Below are positions 35,630 through 46,853 of a stretch of DNA of 64,000 bases, in pieces. Within the stretch, counting starts at the first letter, position 1, and each line of letters begins with the position of its first letter. The translations under genes and the position numbers were made by a program. This stretch comes from Dryococelus australis (taxonomy: Eukaryota; Arthropoda; Insecta; Phasmatodea; Phasmatidae), in contig CM057009.1 in assembly GCA_029891345.1 (NCBI GenBank), positions 312,902,184 to 312,966,183 on the forward strand, written 5' to 3'. Below the pieces are notes generated by a model that saw only the letters and a list, made by a program, of their open reading frames with translations, had not been told where the DNA came from and searched no databases.

Positions 35630-35950
35630 GTAGTATATTTGTGGTTTCTTCAGACTTTTTGAATCAAATCTTTGAAAAACCACCCAATGAACGACTTTGG
35701 TTGTTTCCTAAAAAGTCAAGAATTACAAGCGGTTTGAAATTGTATTAATATAAAAGTACTTTATTGTTAAGTTAAATTGAACTTTTGCCTATATTCTGTG
35801 TATAAAATATAATGTTTTAACAATTAATATGAATAAATACAGGGAGAAAAAATGTGCATTGGTAATGCCTAGTAAGAAGTAGTTCTTATGGGAAAAATAT
35901 TACACTGAGTGTGCACGAACTCAGTGCAGTGTACCTTTGGTGTAATTTTT
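35630..35950 (+). repeat. Unclassified dispersed repeat B, copy 2
   Basis: Diverged partner of 6040-6350 in the same orientation, with block order preserved over about 310 bp. Nothing identifies the element class. Confidence 0.5.
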
Positions 35951-36378
35951 ATATACTTAGTTATATACTTATATACTTTGTTTGCATGAGGTGAAGGAAT
36001 AGCCTGGAAATAGGACTTCAGAAAAGTCTTAAGTAACCAAGAACAGCCTGTACATAGCATTTCAGCATCCTCATCCATCAACATACTGAGCAAAACATTA
36101 GATATCGCATCATAACATTGGCAACATTAAAAAAAAAAAAAAAACAACAACACTGGTGAAAAACATAACATAATGCCTGCAAATTAAACGTGCACTTCTT
36201 ATCAATGTTCATAAATAATAACAATTGATTGTCAATACCATCTGCAGTTAAAAACAAAAAAGACATGATAGAAAACTTCTCCCATACCCTTCTAACCCGT
36301 ATCCTTCTAACCACTAGCATGAAATTTTAATTACTTATAACATATTTTTATGACGAGTTCTAACACAAGAGAATTTAA

Positions 36379-36465
36379 GTACAGCAGTGTCTCGGTTATC
36401 AGATGTAAACTGGCAGTGTTGACGTCGGCTAGCTGAAAATGTAGGATAACAGGGAAAGTTATTTA
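36379..36465. repeat. Possible Tigger/pogo-like terminus
   Basis: TACAGCAGTGTCTCGGTTAT followed by CAGATG resembles the common pogo/Tigger terminal repeat with its TA target site. The matching opposite end was not located, so this is only a suspected fragment. Confidence 0.3.
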
Positions 36466-36683
36466 AATTTATCAGTTAAATAATTTATTATTTTATACAT
36501 AATGTATTGTAATAATTTGTCAATATATATATGAAGTAGCCTATAGGAAAACATATTGAAATACAGGACATAACACAACAAAAATTAAAATTTCTTTTAA
36601 AGTTTTGATTGATAATGGTTTGCCTTTAATTTGAACATAACGTATAGTAATAAAGTATTATCATGTATAGTATAAAGTAGCAT

Positions 36684-38495
36684 TGACGCCGGCTAACAGT
36701 CAGCGGTGCTAGAGCCCATGACAGCGCTCACCACGTAGGTGCTATTTTTAAATTGTTTGGTTTTAAAATTCAAAGTGCCCATGGCACCGAGAATAAGAAC
36801 ACTAATATTCCGGCATGAATGCCATCATAAAGAGAGACTAAATTAATAAGAAAATTCACAAGCAAATTATAAAAATTTAAACAATAATTAATTTAATTTG
36901 TGCCAAATTATTTCCTATAATAAAATATTTAACTCTGCGTGCATAGCACTTCCACTTATGTGAACCCCGTAGGCGGCCATGGTAGTTCCGTGCGACGCTT
37001 GTCTCTGGACAGTCTGTCGAGGAGAGCTGGTGAAGTAAGACACTGTCACGTACGCACTACAACTTTTGTTCACTGATTTAGGTTTCCATATTCAATTTTG
37101 TATACCGGTTATCCTTTGCTTGCGTACGTTTTGCAAGACATTTCCCCCAGCATTATGCTTCCGCTTTATTAATTTATTGTGCCCTTGTGGCATTTTTAAC
37201 TTAATCGAGGAGAAGGAGTAGAGAGATGTCGGAGAGGTCACGCGACCCGCACAACTTGAATCAGGACCCATCTGACAATGATTATGGCGTTTCATTGCAA
37301 CTTCTACATTATTGCTACGCACAATTTTAAGAGCTTTGTTTTTGTGTGTGTATTTGAGGGTAATTTTCATATTTGTGTACTTTACGGCAACATCACGTAT
37401 AACGACGTGGCCGACAAACGCCAAGTCTTTGTATATGCCACTGTTGCGTTTTGAGAGCTTATTTATGTAACATTGTATGTGTAATATTTTATTAATGGTT
37501 CTATGTTAAATTTTTGTTAGGGTTCCGTGAAATTTCACGTAAATTGATGCTTTTTATACTTGACCACGTTAATGTTTGATTTTACCGCCATCAGGCATGT
37601 TACTAGACCGTAACTACTTCAATCGTAAAGAAAAAAATTTTCTCAGCAAGAATAATATTTTGTCTGATTTAATTCACCGTTTCCATGCAGAAATATTGCA
37701 ATTTCACCTGCACCACATGATCCGCTATGACCTTCATCCAGCGGCATCCAAACTTGTTTTCACACACGTGTGTGTTTATTGTGAATACTCATCTCATGTC
37801 CCATCTTGTTTCATGTATCTTTGAGGGTTTATGTAATTTTGTAATTTGTGTACGGTGCAATTATTCCCGTCCTCGCCGGCTCTGTCTATATGCCGTCACC
37901 ACACTGCCCACGTGCTGGAGGGCGAGCCCCGACGAGTTTGCGTTAGTGATGTTGAGTAATCATACGTGTTAATGTATCAAGGGTTTCATTTGTAATTCGT
38001 GTCCTGTCTTCAGGGAAAAACTATCCGTCCATCCTAGCGGCTGTTGGCCCTCTTCCCTTGTGAAGGCTGTGATTTCACGCACCTCGGTGAGATCATCCCA
38101 TCTAGACGTGCGCTAGATTAATTGGGGGCTGGGAATCACCCGAAGCAGAATTGGCTAGTCATGACCGAGATTATCATAACTTCATTGTCACGTTGATGTG
38201 TATGCATAGTAACAACAAAAACAAGTCTTACAGTGAACTTATCTTTTTCATTTGTAGTGACAGTGTCCTAGCCACATATATTTTATAAAGTGTTTATTTC
38301 AAGTGGTGTTTAGTAAAAATTTAGTACTGCCTACGTGTTTGTATGTATGCACGGGTTAGACATACACACAGAATCCACAGCATCCCTGAGAACCCTGAGT
38401 CTCAATAGTGTGGTGATTGGGCAGCACTGCTGGCGCCCAAATTACCAGTAAGTATTTGTGTCATCATTCATCTCGTGTCTCACCCGATGACGTCA
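36684..38495 (-). repeat. Family A repeat, copy 3 (1.81 kb)
   Basis: Same orientation as copy 2. The ends are TGACGCCGGC and GATGACGTCA, flanked on both sides by GCAT (36680-36683 and 38496-38499), a perfect 4-bp target duplication. It lacks about 130 bp that copies 1 and 2 have near the TGATGCC-AGG end (the section with GCGCACGTGC). Confidence 0.7.
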
Positions 38496-38851
38496 GCATA
38501 TAGAATAAATTTCCATAAAAAAACAATACAGTTAACCTCTAGTATACAGAGAGAGTTTAAATATATGCCATAATTCAGGAGAAGTTAAGATTTCTTAAAA
38601 AAAGTTTTTGATTGTCAACTGCTTGCCACATTTACGGTGTTCATTAAAACATCTTCACAATCACGGATTTGCTCCATTAGAGGAAGTACAGTGTCATCAC
38701 ACTTTTGACTACTGTACTATACAACAACACTTTCTTCAGATTTTATAATTGTCCCCACAGCAACATTTTTCCATTATTTTGCCACCCAGTAAGCTACATC
38801 CTTCATATAATTTTTTTCTATTGCCTTTATTATCAAACTTTAAAACTCACT

Positions 38852-38925
38852 TTCATCATCGGTTCTCAAGACCTCTATGTTGAGAGCCACCCAAATATCT
38901 TCACTCACACTTACTTTCATCAGGC
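38852..38925 (+). repeat. SINE 3'-tail fragment
   Basis: CATCGGTTCTCAAGACCTC, then GAGAGCCACCCAAATATC, then TTCACTCACAC matches the tail blocks of the SINE copies at 1.04 and 51.9 kb (read on their own strand). The tRNA-like head is missing. The 143-codon open frame across this region is therefore not a gene. Confidence 0.6.
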
Positions 38926-39271
38926 TGGTAACCCTTTGGATTTTTTTCCAACTAACTTGGGAAACGTTCTCTTGAATGCTCTTGTTAAACAAATGCCTTT
39001 CTCCATAAACACTCAGCTGGCGCATTCCATATCACCTCTTTCACTTATCGTTCTAGTCATTTTAGACGTATGTGAAAAAAAAAAAAAAAAGACTCAAGCA
39101 AATCACTTATTTTGTATATATTTAAATAAAGAATAGCACCCGGTTTTACATATTATAGAGTTCAAGAAATAATTCTGTCAACACTACTACAAAAATAATA
39201 ATGAAGTATGACTTGTTCGGTAATTTTTGTTGTGTTGCATTGTTATTTTTCAACTTCTTTGAAGTGAAATA

Positions 39272-39920
39272 CAGTATTTACTTGTGTATAGTGCGTACCA
39301 TGACTTTGCAACAAGTTCCAGGAAAAACATTTTTTTTTTTTTTTTTTACTAAAATTGCACCAACAATTTGTGGCACCTTGTTAGTAAGTATGTAAGAAAT
39401 TATTTTATTTTAAATTAATTTGTGGCTATTGTGATATACTATTTGGAAAATATTTTAATTAAATAACTCATGGGACTAAAAACTAAAACACTGTGGCATT
39501 CTGCAAGGTCATGGTAACATTATGGTCCTTAAAAGAAGAATGCCACCTACTGAGGTGGCGGCTTGCTTCCTTTTTTTTTTTTTTTGCTTCTTTTATGCAG
39601 TGCCAGTCAAGAGAGATGTCAACTGTGGTGGATGGCCTGTTTTCTTTTTTGCTTCTTTTAGGTAGTGACATGCTGGCCTTTTTTTTGTTTGCTGGTTTTT
39701 TTTTTGCTGTGGTAGAATGCGACACTCAATACCCTTCTCTAAAAAAAAATGTGTTGCCTCTTCCCTTCTCCCCTCTGTGACCATAGATAGCTAACCTCTA
39801 GACTCTTTCGCTACACTTCCCTTTAAACATCACGGGTCAGTTTACGACTACCACTCTACACCCCAGAAATATTTTCCTTTATTTTGGGAAAAAAGGGTGC
39901 ACTATACACGAATAAATACT
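39272..39920. mobile_element. TA-flanked MITE, 649 bp
   Basis: The left terminus CAGTATTTACTTGTGTATAG and right terminus (complement of AGTATTTATTCGTGTATAG) are inverted repeats flanked by TA at 39270-39271 and 39921-39922. The interior has long T and A runs and no transposase. The TA duplication and CAG-type end suggest a pogo/Tc1-mariner relative. Its right end also occurs inside the hAT element at 9402-10969. Confidence 0.72.
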
Positions 39921-39934
39921 TAAGTTCATTAATG

Positions 39935-40105
39935 ATGTTCCTTTCTAGCACATTTTCGAACCAAATACGAACTCCTGTAAATTTTTTGAACCAAACTAGA
40001 ACCAATCTTTTACATGGCAATCAATTTTGAACCGAATCCGAACATAACCTTAAAGTTTGGGTTCGGTTCAAAATTTCAACGTTCGAACAATCTCTAGAAC
40101 AAATA
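39935..40105. repeat. GAACC-rich repeat, possible hAT MITE end
   Basis: TTCGAACCAAATACGAAC, then TTTGAACCGAATCCGAAC, then TTGGGTTCGGTTCAAAA are subrepeats ending in GTTCGAACAATCTCTAG. The final piece, read in reverse, resembles a hAT-type start (TAGAGATTGTTCGAACG). The partner end was not resolved. Confidence 0.35.
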
Positions 40106-41640
40106 GATACGAAAGTCATTTGCCCAACCTATTTACAATAAATTAAGACACAAAATAATATACCCAGTTATATTATTTCCACAACATACACTCCATTCCA
40201 GATACTCAGGCAAGACTTTGACAGCTCAATGAAAATAGCACCAATGTTTGCCTTTTGCTTGTGTATTCCTCCACCATCAGCTGGTGAGTCAAGTAGCTGC
40301 TGTATTGTTTATTTACATATTGTCATCAGTTGATACATTTGCCATATTACTGATAAATTGCATGGTGTTTATTGATTAACTTGTCTCAAATATAGTTAGG
40401 TTATGGAAGTAAAAATATGAAAGCATATACAAAATGAAAAATTATAATGGAAATTATAGCGTGGAAGTATAAAGAAAACAATTTAAAATTAGGCACAATC
40501 CAAAAATGTACATGAAAGCAGACTAAGAAACACTATTGAGTAATTCCAAGTGATACCATCAATGGGGTTGAAGCTGCACCATTTTTGATTTTGATCAAAA
40601 TTTGTTCCTACCTTACCCTATCCTCAAGGTGGAAGAACAACATTAATTTAAATTTTTCCTACAAGTGAATGATGGCAGCCATTTTTCATACACACTGCAA
40701 GCAAATTTCACAGATTTCGGAGGTTTACGCAAATAGCTGTAACTTTTTTAATAAGTCAACTATTGTGGAGTTTTCAGTGTGATTTAAAAGCTTGTGTAAG
40801 ATACCTGTTACAATGTATAATTATATTATAAACTAAATTTTGTATTCAGATGACTGTTTTACCCTACTTTATACCCCACCCTGTTTAACCAAAGTTGCAT
40901 TTAGAGATCTGAAATTTTGTGTACTTAGTGTCTACATGTAGAACACAGTGTGCAACACCAAAGTTGTCTGGGTTCAAGACTTCCTTCATAGAAAAAAAAT
41001 CTCCAACTTGAAAAGGGGGGGGGGGGGGGGGTGGGGGAGAAAATTGGCTGTTTTCGAAACCAAAAAAAATCATGCGGGGGAGGAAATAAAAATACGAGTT
41101 TCTTTTTATAAAATATACTCTTGATGAATAGCTATAGGGCAAAAGTTGTATCATTCTCTTATTTTCACACCTTTCATGTACACAAACCATTGAAAAAAAA
41201 GTTTATTTGTAAATTTAATTTGTAGTTTATTATATAATCCCACGTTTTTCTAAATGTCATTAACATTAGGGCGACAAGGGGTATTATATGCTCATACAGT
41301 GTGCAGGCAGTGCAATGTAAAAAAAAAATGAAACATTCACAATTTTGTAACTACATAAATAAAAATAAATAAATATTTACCTAATGTACCATAATTTGAA
41401 AACTATAGACAGTTTAACTTAAGAAAAATCAATCAAAGGTAAAATTCTCGAGGAAATGTCTGAAGTCATGTGATTAGATGTAATGTTAACCGCTCTGTAA
41501 TGTCCGAGTCTGAAGATGATGCAACTGTTTCATGAGATTGCATCATTAAAATAAGCACATGATTAGATACATCCTGCCTGGACCTTCAGTCTTTCATTGC
41601 CTCAATTCAAGTGACAATGGAGTGTTCTGTTGGCAGTTTT
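40106..41640. other. Intron sequence with simple repeats
   Basis: A poly(G) run interrupted once lies at about 41017-41036. Nothing else was recognised. The stretch 40540-40760 has the flavour of old repeat sequence but no boundaries. Confidence 0.35.
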
Positions 41641-41672
41641 GTTAAGGATGGGTGGCATAAAGTTGTTTACTC

Positions 41673-42030
41673 TTGATCATCAGAGTTAATATTGAAAGTG
41701 ACTTAAGTGATGAAATAAAAACATTAATTAGACTTGGAATAAGTGTGGATGAAGCTGTAAATATATGTACATACCATTACAAGAAATATGTTAAGTTCTT
41801 TCATTTGTATGATAATAAGTTTTATGACCCATTTGTCATGCACAAGAAACCTATTTTGAAGTCCTTAAGGGAAATCACTGTGCAGATGTCTCCTAAACAT
41901 GAGCATCTGAAACTAGTACCAGGTAAGGCTGTATGTAAACGCTGTTTTCTTAAGTTGATGAAAACCATAGTGTTAAAGTTTGACTGAGAATAACACAACA
42001 ATGATAGTACTTTTGAGCCTAAATGCATTG
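41673..42030 (+). pseudogene. Repeat-associated ORF of unknown function (C-x2-C)
   Basis: A 104-codon plus-strand frame contains DPFVMHKKPILKSLREIT, then LKLVPGKAVCKRCFLKL. This resembles the N-terminal region of a family of uncharacterised, highly repeated arthropod and cnidarian proteins (DPFxxHxKxxxxSLRxIT, then LxPGxxxCxxC). After its stop the sequence continues with coding-like residues (ALESVNHSSAALDES near 42035-42080). The Cys pair suggests a zinc-binding element. It lies 300 bp upstream of a Merlin fragment on the same strand. Whether both belong to one element is unknown. Confidence 0.35.
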
Positions 42031-42329
42031 CTTTAGAATCCGTTAACCATTCAAGTGCTGCTCTGGATGAATCTCCGGTATTTGTTTTTTACTGCGTACT
42101 TAAATGGACAAACCATAGTAAGAAAGTGAGTTTCGTATAAAGTACCGGTGCAAAAAATGTACTTTACAATTCAGTTTTGTATAGCGTATCCAAGGACTTT
42201 GCGCCATTTCCGCAGGAGCATAATTTTATCATCATCATGGTGTGCGACTGGTGCAAGATAATATTGAACGACAGGCAAGCAATTTACTCGTCTCCGGATG
42301 AAAACAAGCTTTCAATTGAGCACAGCATC

Positions 42330-42685
42330 GTGAAGCAGTATAAGATGTGAATGCTGCGGTGACGTCGAAGCAAAGCTCTTCGACAACAGGGACCTGTTCT
42401 ACTGGTGCCGAAGGTGACTTGACACGACAAAGTGCAATTTCAAAGTCTCAGCTAGGTGGGCAGTTTCATTGGTGATTTAAACATGCCCCCTGGAAAAACC
42501 ATTGAACTGGGTTTGCTCTGGTGCCTCATGAAATACAAGCGACAGCAGACAATGACTGACAAGATGGAGTGTTCAGGGAGAACAGTCGTCACCTGGTCCT
42601 GCTGTCAGGTGTGCACAGACTGGGTTCTCCAGAGCTTGTTACAGATTAACGGCTTTAAAAAAAAGTGGAAAAAGTGAATTTTTTA
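42330..42685 (+). mobile_element. Merlin (ISXO2-type) transposase, N-terminal half, broken
   Basis: The plus-strand pieces are a zinc ribbon (KCECCGDVEAKLFDNRDLFY, then WCRR and a later Cys) at about 42345-42450, then GSFIGDLNMPPGKTIELGLL at about 42459-42520, then SGRTVVTW with a Cys-rich QVCTDWVLQ at about 42573-42640. Merlin and bacterial ISXO2 transposases have this order: ribbon, GSFF-type box, helix-turn-helix with TVVDW, then the DDE domain. One stop separates the ribbon from the next block and a frame change follows. The DDE half is not adjacent. It is at 46180-46770 on the same strand. Confidence 0.65.
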
Positions 42686-43027
42686 TACAAAAAAGTGACT
42701 TAGTGACTCAAGCAGCTGCACAGGTTTCTACACTGGAATTAATGCCAAAAAAGATAAGAAAGACATAAAGTACACAGAAAGAGAAAAGATCCACCCCAGC
42801 CACCCCTATCTTTTTTCTTTCTATTATAAAATATATCTTCTTATTGTTTACTACAAATAATTCAATTGTCAATTATTGACAATAGAATGTTTACAATTAT
42901 TAAATACAAATAGTTCTAATACTTGCAAAACTAAAACAATGAAAAATAAAAAATTTAACTACTGAAATTAAAAAAATTTAGTACTCACAAAAAGTCAGTT
43001 GAAATTGTCCAATAATTGTCACAGCTA

Positions 43028-45420
43028 ATGTTTTACAAAAAAAAATAATCAGATATCAACTTTAATTTCTTTCCTTCTAAAGAATTTTCTATACTTTTCA
43101 TAGTGTGTCTTTGCTGCTCAGCTTCTTCTTGTACTTTGGCAACTCCTTCGATTATAGCTTCTAACGCAGCTTCCTTAAGATTCTTGTTCCTCGACGCATT
43201 CTTCAATCTTCCGTTAGCTTCAGTCAGCAGCATCAAAGCATTGTCAAGTGTGTCATATTGTTCTTTTCGCATTTTTATGAGTGTTTCTTCATCTTTGGCG
43301 ATAGATTTTCTCTTCAAATCTAACTTCTTCCTATTTTCTTCTTCAGCTACCCTTCACTCTTCCTAATTCTTTTTCTTCTTCCTGTCTTCATCTTTCTTCT
43401 AAGTAAGCACTGTAGCTCTTATATGCTACACTCCAATGCCACGAAGTTCCTTGCTTATGGGAATTAAGTGTGGCTTGTTGTCATTGTTAAGAGTGATTTT
43501 CACAGTCATCACAGAATTCAGTGTTATTTCTGACTGAGTAGATCTGGCAGGTGTTAGCCTCCTACATGAAGAGAAGCTCCTTTCAGCATCTGCATTTCCA
43601 AGTGACCGCAAAAGGGCAGCTTTTACAATTTTTGTCACAGTTGGATATTTAGGGCTGCTGTTGAAATCTTGCATTTTCATAAACTGGAGCCAGTACAAAT
43701 CAACACAAATATTTTGCGATCCTTCTTCATCACGCTCAAGTTGCAATAATTTCCACTCATCTAACAAAATGTCGTTAGGCCCCTCCCATGGCATTGTTTG
43801 AGCAACTTCAACAATGTTGTGGCAGCTGTTTGCAGAAAGCGTCTCGTTCGGATGGAAGCACAAAAAACTCTTGAGCAATGGAGAGGACAGAGAAGACTTT
43901 TTCATTATGTGCTTGACACCAGAATAATGCTTTGAGCTTGGAAACAAAAAGCTGTTTTATCTTTTACTGTTACAACCTGCAAAATTTTAGTGATATTGAA
44001 TACAATTTCAGTAACAGGAAGTAAATGTTCTGAGCTGAAAAAACTCTCAAAGTTTTCACGTTTCAGTGTTCTGAGGAAATCTTGTTTGCATATTCTACCA
44101 AGAAAAGTTCTCAAAAGTGAATTTAGACTGTGACTCAACATGTGTATTAGGGGCTCTTCCTTCTCGAAAAATTCTGTCACTTGGCTAAAAACAGCCGCAC
44201 AGGAGATAACAAACATGACTTCAGCCTTCAATGTAGGTTTCTTTAGAATCACCATTTTTATGTAGCTTTGTTTTGTAGTCAAATCAGACTTATTTTTTGG
44301 GATAAAGTCAAGAAAATATTTTATCACCGCATCCCACTGTTCAAGTAATCTCTCCGCTGCTGCCTGTAAAGTGAGCCACCTTCTAGGAACATGTATAATG
44401 AATTGATGTGGTGGAATGTTCGAACTGGCTTGAACATTGCAGTAATTACCCCAGCGAGCTGGCCAGCCATAAAACAAATGGTAAATTACAAAAATCAAAT
44501 CAGAAACGTCATCGCCAAGTTGTTCAAGTCCTTTTAAAAATGCATTATGAACAACATGTATATTACATGTTCCAATAGCTATCAAAGATTTCCTTCTACA
44601 TACTAAAAACTGATTATTTATGAGGCGGACTACTGCTTTGTTGACATTAGGTCCATACGCATTAGAAGGTTGGTTGATGGAAGACTTGCACTGGCCATAG
44701 CATAATTTATCTTGTCTACAAGAACTGCAGCAGTGGCTGTAGTAATGTAAAATGTTTCCAAGTGCTGGCAAACAATTCTTTTGTGTTTATTCAACCAGTA
44801 TCTAACACCAGTCTGCAACTGCTTCACACCAGCAGTGTTTGTGGTTTCATCATAAAACAGCGTAAAGAGAGATCTTGTACCCGTAACTTCTTAGAATACG
44901 GAGCCAATGCATCGGTTACGAGGTAGTGAGCTTTGTTGCTGCCAAGAGAAAAATCTCGTGGCACAGAGTTCCCAAACCTGTACACGATGAAAATGAATAA
45001 TCACTTGCAACATATTTCAAACACCATATGAGTTACGCAGCTGTAGTTTTGTCCTGAGCATTGTACAACAGAACTGATGAACAGGATGGAGATGATACAG
45101 AAGGTGACACTGTTGGCAGTGAGCACTGTTCACCGGAAACACCAATCGGACTGGGCTGGGGCAAAATATGGAGTTTATTTGACTGTAACTTTGTTTCAAT
45201 ATCCCGCTTGTGTTTTGCAATAGTTGTATGCTGGGTAACTGCTTGAAATCCTTTGTTAATATTATTAGTTTTTTTTTTTGGCAAACCATACAGAAAAGTT
45301 AATCATCATTTTTCTTCTTCCCCATTGCCTCACTTTGTTACCCTGGGAATCATCTCTATCTAACCACTCTTCATGAAATTTACACTTCCCCAAGTTTCAC
45401 TCCAAACTCTAAAAAAACAT
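43028..45420 (-). mobile_element. hAT-superfamily DNA transposon with decayed transposase
   Basis: Read on the minus strand, the N-terminal piece (about 45290-45030) has NNINKGFQAV and AKHKRDIETK, a BED-finger-like His-containing stretch. The core (44771-43905) carries GTCNIHVVHNAFLKGLEQLG, PRRWLTLQAAAERLLEQWDA and other blocks of the hAT RNase-H fold. The C-terminal dimerisation block (about 43700-43470) contains YPTVTKIVKAALLRSLGNAD followed by AERSFSSCRR. A coiled-coil extension rich in Lys, Glu and Ala lies at 43317-43033. Stops and frame changes separate these parts, so this copy is inactive. Exact terminal repeats were not resolved. It lies between two halves of a Merlin transposase. 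Confidence 0.8.
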
Positions 45421-46179
45421 GAAAAATGCAAATGATAATTAACATAAATAACAACCCTGCTAAAACCTAAAATTATCTTTATTGCAACAACAAAATAAAA
45501 ACTTGAAAACAAAACAAAAACTCTGAAAAAAATAAATACTCAAGAGATTAGAGAAAACATGCTGCAGTCAAGAGAGTAATCCAATCATGCCACTACTATA
45601 AAGAGTCTTTTTTGTACTTCACATGCACTCGTCAAAACCCTATATAAACCGACATTATTGGAACTATACAATATCATTATTAACAACAAAGTACTAGAAG
45701 TAGAATCATTATGTTTGTATGTCTCAACAACAGTCCCATAACTCAGTCTTTACAAGTATATAATCATAATAAACTCTGAAAATCAGATTAATCAATTTTA
45801 AACTCTAAATGACTCTTAGTATATATATACAAAATAAGTTTACTATATAAACACTACTTTTTTTTGCTCCCATAATTTAAAAGTAAAATTGTAACAGGTA
45901 CAGAAATTTTCCAAAAAAGATTCAATGAAATTCTCCTGCAATAAAATGCTACAACCAGCTGGGTTAAACAGCCTGGAACATGAAATATGCCCCTCACATT
46001 ACGCTCATTGAGGCACAAATAATACTCTACTGAAAGTATTTTATAATAAGAAGCAATAATTTATACCCGGTGAAATACTTTGTAACAACACAATACAAAA
46101 GTGATCAACAAACAAAGAATTTGAAAAAGAGTAGCAAAAAGTTACCAATGGGGGAAAAAAAAAAAAAAAAAAAGTGACT
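45421..46179. other. Sequence between the hAT ORF and the Merlin DDE half
   Basis: AT-rich, ending in a poly(A) run (46155-46173) and AAGTGACTT, which repeats the sequence at 42693-42701. It is probably the flank of the inserted unit. No gene was seen. Confidence 0.4.
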
Positions 46180-46770
46180 TCTTACGAGCCCTGGGTCGTC
46201 ATGTAGGGGAAACTCATTGGCACAGGCTGGACAAGGTGGCTGAGATCGACGAGTCCAAGCTGGGCAAGTGAACCAAAAAAAAAAGTTCATGGCCAGTGGG
46301 TTTTCGGGGACATGAAAAGGGACAAGCCAAAGAAGTTCCTTATGGTGCCCATCAAGAGACGAAACACTGCCACATCTGTGATTAGATAATGCTCGGCATG
46401 ACAATTTCCAATTGCTGGCGAGGCTAGGCGAACCTGGACATCCAAGGCTACTGTCACCTGCAAGTGAACCACTAGTGCGAGTACGTGTGCAGCAAAAAGA
46501 GCAGCCTGATCAACATGAGAAACGCCCGCAAACTCGATGAAGAGACGCTGAGGGTGCATACGCAAAATAGAGAGAGGAACTGGTGCTCGTTGAGAGACAG
46601 CATCCCCTGCTTCGGCCACAAGAAAAAGTCATGGGTCGGCTACCTAGTTGAATATTTCTGGAAAAAGAACCATCCAAATGGGGAATGTCTAAACTCATTT
46701 CTGCTGTACGCCGCCGCCATGCACGATCGACACGGGGATGACGGAACCTCGAACTCGTTCACCAGATAGG
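46180..46770 (+). mobile_element. Merlin (ISXO2-type) transposase, C-terminal DDE half, broken
   Basis: The plus-strand blocks are KVAEIDESKLGK (about 46230-46268, first catalytic Asp), WVFGDMKRDKPKKFLMVPIK (about 46298-46360) followed by RRNTATSV, and then THTQN-type RVHTQNRERNWCSLRDSIPC (about 46553-46613) with WVGYLVEYFWKKNHP. These match the DDE domain of Merlin/ISXO2, where HTQxIExxWxxLRxxIP is the family signature near the end. Frame changes and a stop after the WVFG block make it inactive. The strand and order fit the N-terminal half at 42330-42685. Confidence 0.72.
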
Positions 46771-46853
46771 GTTTCGAGGCCATAAGATTTTTTCAAGCAC
46801 AATTTTCTTTGCGTGTGTGCTATTGATTATTTTGTTTTCATTTGCATGTGTGT

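Noticed and set aside
38430-38460. TGGCGCCCAAATTACC as a retroviral primer-binding site in family A
   Set aside because: All three family A copies continue about 55 bp past it to shared ends with target duplications, so it is internal to the repeat and not just outside an LTR.
38705-39136. 143-codon plus-strand open frame
   Set aside because: It crosses a SINE tail and a poly(A) run and has no domain. The middle part is simply a translated SINE.
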